Of a DNA stretch of 64,000 nucleotides, positions 59,928 through 64,000 are shown piece after piece. Source of the DNA: Solirubrobacteraceae bacterium (GTDB lineage Bacteria; Actinomycetota; Thermoleophilia; Solirubrobacterales; Solirubrobacteraceae); NCBI GenBank assembly GCA_025449845.1, contig JANWIP010000007.1:62001-126000 (forward strand). Reading direction: 5' to 3'. Within the stretch, counting starts at the first letter, position 1; the number at the start of each line of letters is the position of its first letter. The position numbers and the translations under genes were made by a program. The notes beneath the pieces were generated by a model. That model did no database searches. It was not told the DNA's origin and saw nothing but the letters and a program-made list of their open reading frames with translations.

Positions 59928-60467
59928 ATGTCGGACAAGGAGCAGGTACAGGCAACAGGAGAGGACGAGGAGGTCCGCAAGCTCGATCTGGACGAGTCAC
60001 AGCGCATGATCGCGCTGGGGTTTGATCCGGTCGCCCCGGTCTACGTCTCAAACCGCGAGTACAGTAGCGAGGCCATTCTGAAGGCTCTCACCTGTACCGA
60101 ACGTGGCAAGCCGCACACCGTTGGGTTCGGGATTGAAGTCAGGGACGCCGAGGACTGCATCCTGCCGATGGAGATCGAACTGCTCCAAGTTGTCTTCCCG
60201 ACAAACCTGGACAGGGAGACCGGCCAGCCCGACACTTGGGATGACCCGGCCTGGTATCTACGAGGCTATCTCGGACGCTGTCCTGTCAATCCCAACGGCG
60301 AGGTCGTCCGGATGCACGTCTACACCCACGAGCTGCACGAGCACGAAAGATGGGCAGAGATTCAGATCGTGCGGGAGCTGCCAATCAGATATCCGGCGAT
60401 CAGCCTCGACGGACAGTTGATATACGGCAGAGGACGTCCGTGCATCGCTGATCGCGTCTCTCGCTGA
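59928..60467 (+). CDS. 179-residue protein, unknown
   Basis: ATG 59928 follows AAGGAGGCCGCA. Acidic N terminus (EEVRKLDLDESQRM) then a region with many aromatic and acidic residues (FGIEVRDAEDCILPMEIELL, YLRGYLGRCPVN, RMHVYTHELHEHERWAEI) that looks like a compact beta-rich domain. No known family. It has its own strong promoter, a structured leader and a terminator, so it is a monocistronic gene, which is unusual in this element. Confidence 0.72.
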   Translation: MSDKEQVQATGEDEEVRKLDLDESQRMIALGFDPVAPVYVSNREYSSEAILKALTCTERGKPHTVGFGIEVRDAEDCILPMEIELLQVVFPTNLDRETGQPDTWDDPAWYLRGYLGRCPVNPNGEVVRMHVYTHELHEHERWAEIQIVRELPIRYPAISLDGQLIYGRGRPCIADRVSR

Positions 60468-60486
60468 AAGCCAGCACCAGACTACC

Positions 60487-60531
60487 GCCCCCGGCGCTCA
60501 CCAAGAGCGTCCGGGGGCTCCTTATTTCTCC
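60487..60531 (+). terminator. Intrinsic terminator after the 179-residue gene
   Basis: GCCCCCGG-CGCTC (60487-60499), loop ACCAA, GAGCG-T-CCGGGGGC (60505-60518) with one bulge, then TCCTTATTTCTCC. It sits 20 bases after the stop and also just past the stop of the convergent secreted-protein gene. Confidence 0.85.
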
Positions 60532-60535
60532 GTTA

Positions 60536-61327
60536 TTATCTCGCCAGCCGAGCGTACCCAAGAATCCCGAAGCCAATTCTGGATTCGAGGGTGAGCCGGG
60601 ATGACAGGCCGCCGTGCGGCCCGATGTTCAGCCGGTAGGTGCGCCCGCTGCCTTTGATTTCAGAGACGAACAGGTGGCACATAATCAGCCGAGGGTTGGA
60701 GACGGAAACTTCGGCCTGGAAGGTGGTAAGGGCACCTGGTGTGTCCGGATTGGTTTGGCTGTCGAACTTGTACTGGACGGTAAAGTCTTTGGTGTCGCTT
60801 CTCTGGCTGGGGTAGCCATCGACCGCTAGGCCGCTGAAGAGTGGGTAGTTGCAGCTCGCGCCCGGTGGTACTGGCGACCTGGCGGCGGTGATGATGGCGG
60901 TTCGCACGCGCGAGCCATGTTGTGTCTGGTACTCCCCGCCGATGGGTGTCGGCGTGGCATACGGGTACAGACGGGTCGGCCCAACCCAACGGCCGTCAGT
61001 CAGTTGGATACGGGCGCTACAGATCACGCTTCTCGGCCCAGGCGCCACCCAATTGACGAGGCGAGGCGTGCCCGACATGGGGATGTCTTTTTGGTCGCCC
61101 TCGAAGCCGCCGCCGGGGCCACCCACCCGATAGATCGCCTGCCAGGGATGAGCGCAGCTTGAGCCAAGAGCCGCCGCCGCTGAATGGGCCACCCGCGCGG
61201 CAGGCTCCATCCCCTCAGTCGTGGCGATAGCCAGCAACGTGACAGGTGGGCTCACGGCGACCGCCAGGGCGCAAAGCAACGCGTAGGCGCAGGTAGCCAG
61301 AGCTGCGCGAATGATCGGCCGGGTCAT
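60536..61327 (-). CDS. Secreted protein, unknown
   Basis: A 263-residue protein from ATG 61327 (GGAGGGGAC upstream). N-terminal signal-like segment RAALATCAYALLCALAVAVS with a short basic start, then an extracellular domain with six Cys and Gly/Thr/Ser-rich loops (RVGGPGGGFEGDQKDIPMSG). No catalytic motif recognised. Elements of this kind often carry exported accessory proteins; its role is unknown. Confidence 0.7.
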   Translation of the reverse strand: MTRPIIRAALATCAYALLCALAVAVSPPVTLLAIATTEGMEPAARVAHSAAAALGSSCAHPWQAIYRVGGPGGGFEGDQKDIPMSGTPRLVNWVAPGPRSVICSARIQLTDGRWVGPTRLYPYATPTPIGGEYQTQHGSRVRTAIITAARSPVPPGASCNYPLFSGLAVDGYPSQRSDTKDFTVQYKFDSQTNPDTPGALTTFQAEVSVSNPRLIMCHLFVSEIKGSGRTYRLNIGPHGGLSSRLTLESRIGFGILGYARLAR

Positions 61328-61444
61328 GTCCCCTCCAGGGCAGCGGGTTGAGGCAGGGCGAGACGGGCCGTGTACGGCCCTCATCCCTTGCATACGAACA
61401 CCGGACCATAGTACGACTTCCGTAAGCCGTCAAGGGTTGCGCCT

Positions 61445-61819
61445 ATGCCCGCTGAAAGACCGCCAATGACCAGCGCGCGTGGCCCAAGCCAGACCGAGCG
61501 CGCTCACGCCCTCGGCTCCCGCCTGCGCCAACTCCGACGCGCCGCCAAGCTGACCCAGCGTCAGGTCGCCGAGCAGGTCCCGATGTCGGCGGCCAACCTC
61601 TCCCGCATCGAGAACGGCGAGCAGGGGCCACCCTCGGATGAGGCGATCGAGCAGCTAGCCCGAGTCCTTGAGGCCGACCCAGCCGACCTACTCGCCCTGA
61701 TCGGACGGGCACCCCTCCCCGCCAGCACCGACACGCTACTGCGCGAGATCCGCCAGCTTCGCGCCGAGGTCAGGGACGGCTTCGCTCATATGCACGCAGC
61801 GATCCAAAAACGACGCTGA
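61445..61819 (+). CDS. XRE-family transcriptional regulator
   Basis: A 124-residue protein with a Cro/C1-type HTH: LGSRLRQLRRAAKLTQRQVA, EQVPMSAANLSRIENGEQGP, then LARVLEADPADLLAL, and a C-terminal helix (RQLRAEVRDGFAHMHAAIQK) for dimerisation. It is probably the element's maintenance repressor. Divergent from the secreted-protein gene and upstream of three small paralogous genes. Confidence 0.9.
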   Translation: MPAERPPMTSARGPSQTERAHALGSRLRQLRRAAKLTQRQVAEQVPMSAANLSRIENGEQGPPSDEAIEQLARVLEADPADLLALIGRAPLPASTDTLLREIRQLRAEVRDGFAHMHAAIQKRR

Positions 61820-61872
61820 CACCTGCACTAGCCGTAAAGAAGTGAAACGCGGCTGAGCCCCTTTTACACATA

Positions 61873-61901
61873 TTGACCTATCAGCGGCCTCTGGGTAGAC
61901 C
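61873..61901 (+). promoter_or_regulatory. Possible promoter for the first winged-helix-like gene
   Basis: TTGACC (61873-61878), 17-base spacer, TAGACC (61896-61901), about 40 bases before the GTG at 61943. The -10 is weak. Confidence 0.4.
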
Positions 61902-61942
61902 ACCGGGTTCCCGAAATCCCCGGCCTACCAAGGAGGCTCCCG

Positions 61943-62227
61943 GTGTACCACCTGTATCCCCACGACGAAGAGCCCCAGCCGCTCGACTGGCAGCTCTTGG
62001 GCTACGTCCTCAACTCCTACGATGACCAGCCCCAGCCCTGGACGCTGAAGCAACTCGAAGCCCAGTTTGGTGACACCGAGGCGGTGCTCGGCAGCCTGCG
62101 GCGCTTGCAACGCTACGGTCTGGTCACCCGCCTGGGGTTCTATGTCATCGCCTCACAGCCGGCCCTCTTCTTCCACCATATGCTGAAGCGCTTCGGCGGC
62201 GATGTACCGACCGGCGGCGACGAGTGA
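61943..62227 (+). CDS. Small winged-helix-like protein, paralogue 1
   Basis: A 94-residue protein. GTG 61943 has AAGGAGGCTCCCG before it. Core: LLGYVLNSYDDQPQPWTLKQ, then LGSLRRLQRYGLVTRLGFYV, a helix-helix-wing pattern in which the first helix pair is followed by a recognition-like helix and a beta hairpin. It matches the two following genes in layout and key residues. Overlaps the next gene (GTGA at 62224-62227). Confidence 0.68.
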   Translation: MYHLYPHDEEPQPLDWQLLGYVLNSYDDQPQPWTLKQLEAQFGDTEAVLGSLRRLQRYGLVTRLGFYVIASQPALFFHHMLKRFGGDVPTGGDE

Positions 62228-62493
62228 GCGGCCCCGTGGACCGCCCACCCAATTACGCCGATATACCAGGGTGTATGCGGACGGAGCGAGAAATCCTCCT
62301 GTTCGTGCTCCGCAGCAGCGACGACAAGCTGTGGTGGTCGCTTGAGGAGATCATGCGCGAAGCCTCCGACCCCATCACGGCCCTCGATGCGGTCGCCTTA
62401 CTCTGCACTGTCGGCCTGTTGCAACGCCGCGGTGAGTACGTCATCCTCACCCGCGCCGCCCTGCGGTTCGCCCAGCTTCTCACCTGGCCGTAA
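62224..62493 (+). CDS. Small winged-helix-like protein, paralogue 2
   Basis: An 89-residue protein from GTG 62224, coupled to paralogue 1. Core: REILLFVLRSSDDKLWWSLE, ALDAVALLCTVGLLQRRGEY, VILTRAALRFAQLL. The W-S/T-L and GL-x2-R-x-G-x-YV positions repeat those of paralogue 1. Function unknown; possibly DNA or protein binding. Confidence 0.66.
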   Translation: MSGPVDRPPNYADIPGCMRTEREILLFVLRSSDDKLWWSLEEIMREASDPITALDAVALLCTVGLLQRRGEYVILTRAALRFAQLLTWP

Positions 62494-62513
62494 TTCTAGG
62501 CTGAGTGGTGCGC

Positions 62514-62562
62514 CTCACAGCTTGACATCACAGAGGCGCAATCTCACAGTTTGACATCACAG
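62514..62562 (+). repeat. Two 20-base direct repeats between paralogues 2 and 3
   Basis: CTCACAGCTTGACATCACAG at 62514-62533 and CTCACAGTTTGACATCACAG at 62543-62562, one mismatch, period 29. Each contains TTGACA. They are a likely regulator binding site or promoter for the gene at 62661. Confidence 0.7.
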
Positions 62563-62660
62563 CAATCACACTCTTAGCCTGGGGCGCTCTAATCAAAAGC
62601 GGCCCCGACGCGGGTGGTAAGACCTACGCCGGGGCCTCGACACAGGAGGTTCTATCTCCC

Positions 62661-62960
62661 ATGCCTGACAGGAAGCCTATCGACTCCGATGAGACGCCGA
62701 CCGACCGCGACACGTTCAAGGAGTGTCGAATCGAGATCATTCAGCGAGCCATGTTGCACGCGTTCGTTGATCCCCACCGTCAGCGGCCCTGGGCGTCCGA
62801 GGATATCGCCAGAGAATACGCCGACATATCCGGGGAGGGCGACATTGAAGACGCCCTGGGCTACCTCAAGAGCGCCGGACTGATCTATCGCATGGATGAC
62901 TGCTACTTCGCCAGCCGAGCAGCCGTCCACGTCTTCGAGTTGGGCATCCTCAGCATCTGA
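62661..62960 (+). CDS. Small winged-helix-like protein, paralogue 3
   Basis: A 99-residue protein from ATG 62661 with ACAGGAGG upstream and a leader that can fold (GGCCCCG/CGGGGCC). Core: IIQRAMLHAFVDPHRQRPWA, IEDALGYLKSAGLIYRMDDC, YFASRAAVHVFELG. More diverged than the first two but the same order of elements. Its own direct repeats (62514-62562) suggest separate regulation. Confidence 0.66.
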   Translation: MPDRKPIDSDETPTDRDTFKECRIEIIQRAMLHAFVDPHRQRPWASEDIAREYADISGEGDIEDALGYLKSAGLIYRMDDCYFASRAAVHVFELGILSI

Positions 62961-62975
62961 GGCAGCCCTAGCCAG

Positions 62976-63011
62976 AGCCGCCGCGCCGCTTGGGACCAGG
63001 GCGCGGCGGCT
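62976..63011. terminator. Terminator between convergent genes
   Basis: AGCCGCCGCGCC (62976-62987) and GGCGCGGCGGCT (63000-63011) form a perfect 12-base-pair stem with a 12-base loop, followed on the plus strand by TCTTGCC. It serves the gene ending at 62960 and probably also the minus-strand gene ending at 63029. Confidence 0.8.
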
Positions 63012-63028
63012 TCTTGCCTACTTTCGGC

Positions 63029-63403
63029 TTACAGCACCTCTCCGTCCAGCTCCTCCAGCGCAACCCGGGCGGTTGCAGCCATGCTGGTGGCGGTCTTGAG
63101 CACCTCGGTGGACTTGGCCGGCGGCTCGGTGATGATGTGGAGCGCCTGGTCGAGCAGCCGCTGGAAGATCGAGCGGATCTCGCTTGGGTCGAGGTTGATC
63201 TTGTACAGCTCCTTGCGGCCCTTCTTCTCCCACCCGATCTGATCCAGCAGGCGCATGTCCTCCTCGAACCGGCAGCGCAACTGCCGCGCGAGGGTCAGCT
63301 CACCGTCTCGGATGTGGTTGGTCAGCTCCCCAACCGCACCGGCGTCGTCCACCAGCTCCTTATACAGCTCATCCCGTTGATATCTAGCCAGAACTATTTC
63401 CAC
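63029..63403 (-). CDS. 124-residue protein, unknown
   Basis: GTG 63403 follows AAGGAGG. A helical protein (VLARYQRDELYKELVDDAGA, ELTLARQLRCRFEEDMRLLD) with WEKKGRKELYKINLDPSEIR in the middle. The composition suggests a cytosolic helical bundle; I recognise no family. Isolated between convergent and divergent neighbours. Confidence 0.7.
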   Translation of the reverse strand: MEIVLARYQRDELYKELVDDAGAVGELTNHIRDGELTLARQLRCRFEEDMRLLDQIGWEKKGRKELYKINLDPSEIRSIFQRLLDQALHIITEPPAKSTEVLKTATSMAATARVALEELDGEVL

Positions 63404-63580
63404 TTGCGAGCCTCCTTGGAAGGGTCAAGGCCGGGGCCTCCCGGCCCGGCCCGCCATTTACGGAAGACCCGATGAAGCCATGAGTCGGGCGATAAGGCAA
63501 GCTGTGGAAAGGCGGACTCTGAGTTCGCTCAATGGCACTTGTGCGACGTCAGAAGCAGGCAGTGTCGCTACGCTTGGCAT

Positions 63581-64000
63581 ATGCGAGTGAGCCGCCTTCT
63601 ACATAGCCGGCGCGACGAAGAAGCTCCCACCCTCAATGACGTCTATCGGCTCTATGGGCTAGCGATGGAGTCAGCGCAGGTCTTGGAGCAGATTGTTCGT
63701 GGGCACGCCTCGGCCGTCGAGTGGGCGAGCATGGCTGACGACTTCTCAGGAGAGGTCTTCTCCCGCCTAGAACGGCTTGAGGGCAGGACGATCGGATGGG
63801 TTCATAACCAGAAGCGCTACGACCTGCCTGATGATATCCGTGATCTTGTGACGGCGTCGCGACAGGTGCGGAATGTTCTAGCCCACAATTATTTCGCGAC
63901 GATCGATAAGCACTCTGTCGAAGGTCGACGTACAGCAATCGCGATGCTCAGCTTCGCCATTCGACTCTTTGGCCAGACGGGTCAAGCACTCCACTGGACG
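63581..64000 (+). CDS. HEPN-type protein (3' end beyond window)
   Basis: The first 140 residues, start ATG 63581. A helical protein ending, near residue 105-115, in VRNVLAHNYFATIDKH, the R-x4-H-x-Y motif of HEPN RNases such as the HepT toxin (Arg, then Asn, then four positions to His). The preceding helices (YRLYGLAMESAQVLEQIV, FSRLERLEGRTIGWVHN) suit a HEPN bundle. A toxin or defence role is plausible. Whether an antitoxin or nucleotidyltransferase partner follows cannot be seen. Confidence 0.65.
   Translation, partial: MRVSRLLHSRRDEEAPTLNDVYRLYGLAMESAQVLEQIVRGHASAVEWASMADDFSGEVFSRLERLEGRTIGWVHNQKRYDLPDDIRDLVTASRQVRNVLAHNYFATIDKHSVEGRRTAIAMLSFAIRLFGQTGQALHWT

Larger units (their letters stand above)
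49421..64000. mobile_element. Integrative element at tRNA-Leu (left part; right end not in window)
   Basis: Starts at the 3' end of tRNA-Leu and runs past the window end. It carries a large serine recombinase next to the attachment point, a TraD/VirD4-like ATPase, a replication-relaxation protein, a DNA methyltransferase, an XRE repressor and many small coupled genes with very strong AAGGAGG ribosome-binding sites that the chromosomal part mostly lacks. No relaxase, VirB4 or phage structural gene is seen. The tRNA 3' end sequence is not repeated before 64000, so the right boundary lies outside. Integrative conjugative or mobilizable element is the best reading. Confidence 0.75.

Noticed and set aside
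49421..64000. Prophage
   Set aside because: No capsid, terminase, portal, tail or lysis gene is seen. The TraD-like ATPase and replication-relaxation protein point to an integrative conjugative or mobilizable element, though the unseen right part could change this.
49421..64000. Right attachment site (repeat of the tRNA-Leu 3' end)
   Set aside because: Looked for the T-arm/acceptor sequence ending ATCCGCACCA in the rest of the window and found no second copy, so the right end is outside.

Overview
The window reads as chromosome of a high-GC Gram-positive bacterium, most likely an actinomycetote of the class Thermoleophilia (Solirubrobacterales-like). The basis is dense genes coupled by ATGA/GTGA overlaps, frequent GTG starts, an S1 protein with a long acidic Ala/Glu/Pro tail, a DUF2600 terpene synthase, a MocR regulator and DnaJ2/HrcA. 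The taxonomic call is inference; no rRNA gene is present.

Layout, chromosomal part (1-49333). 1-2805: lytic transglycosylase (cut by the window edge), coaE and rpsA. 2888-8728: two unrelated flavoproteins, a MocR regulator with its probable operator, small membrane proteins and an SDR protein. 8725-13957: polA, an ACT-domain malic enzyme and a TIGR01777 epimerase. 13961-24186: tryptophan biosynthesis on the minus strand, hisIE-trpE-trpG-trpD-trpC, then an HtrA protease, then trpF-trpB-(40-codon Met-rich ORF)-trpA, a 54-residue membrane protein and a solute-binding lipoprotein. 24223-32288: an ArsA-like ATPase, a redoxin with an IclR-type HTH protein, a DUF2600 terpene synthase, and a PadR/ABC/ABC/FtsX-type permease operon. 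32485-42776: era-ybeY-phoH-yqeY-ndh, an amidohydrolase, prmA-dnaJ-hrcA, a HadA/HadB-like hydratase pair and ssb. 42918-48970: a regulatory block (receiver-less response regulator, unknown protein, SpoIIE phosphatase, TetR-wHTH fusion), arfB, and an acylphosphatase fused to a LigD-type 3'-phosphoesterase. A tRNA-Glu and a tRNA-Leu follow.

Integrated element (about 49421 to beyond 64000). A large serine recombinase abuts the 3' end of tRNA-Leu(CAG). Its reading frame runs through the attachment point into antisense tRNA sequence. Behind it lies a minus-strand module transcribed toward the tRNA: a DNA-binding-type small protein, a resolvase-fold protein without catalytic residues, a DNA methyltransferase, a transglycosylase-like (TGT/DpdA-like) protein, a replication-relaxation protein, a TraD/VirD4-like ATPase and four small proteins, two of them membrane proteins. 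Divergent to it, across a ten-base-period TGGGC repeat array, is a Nudix-box protein; further right are a gene with a structured leader, an XRE repressor, three paralogous small winged-helix-like genes and an HEPN-type protein cut by the right edge. The right attachment site is not in the window, so the element is only partly seen. I read it as an integrative conjugative or mobilizable element.

Most notable: the trpB-Met-rich ORF-trpA arrangement, built from tandem copies of the gene junction; a recurring pattern of short tandem duplications that copy gene 3' ends including stop codons; the acylphosphatase-phosphoesterase fusion; the integrase that changes its C terminus on integration; the methyltransferase/TGT-like/transfer operon; and the iteron-like array and mutually exclusive leader hairpins in the element.
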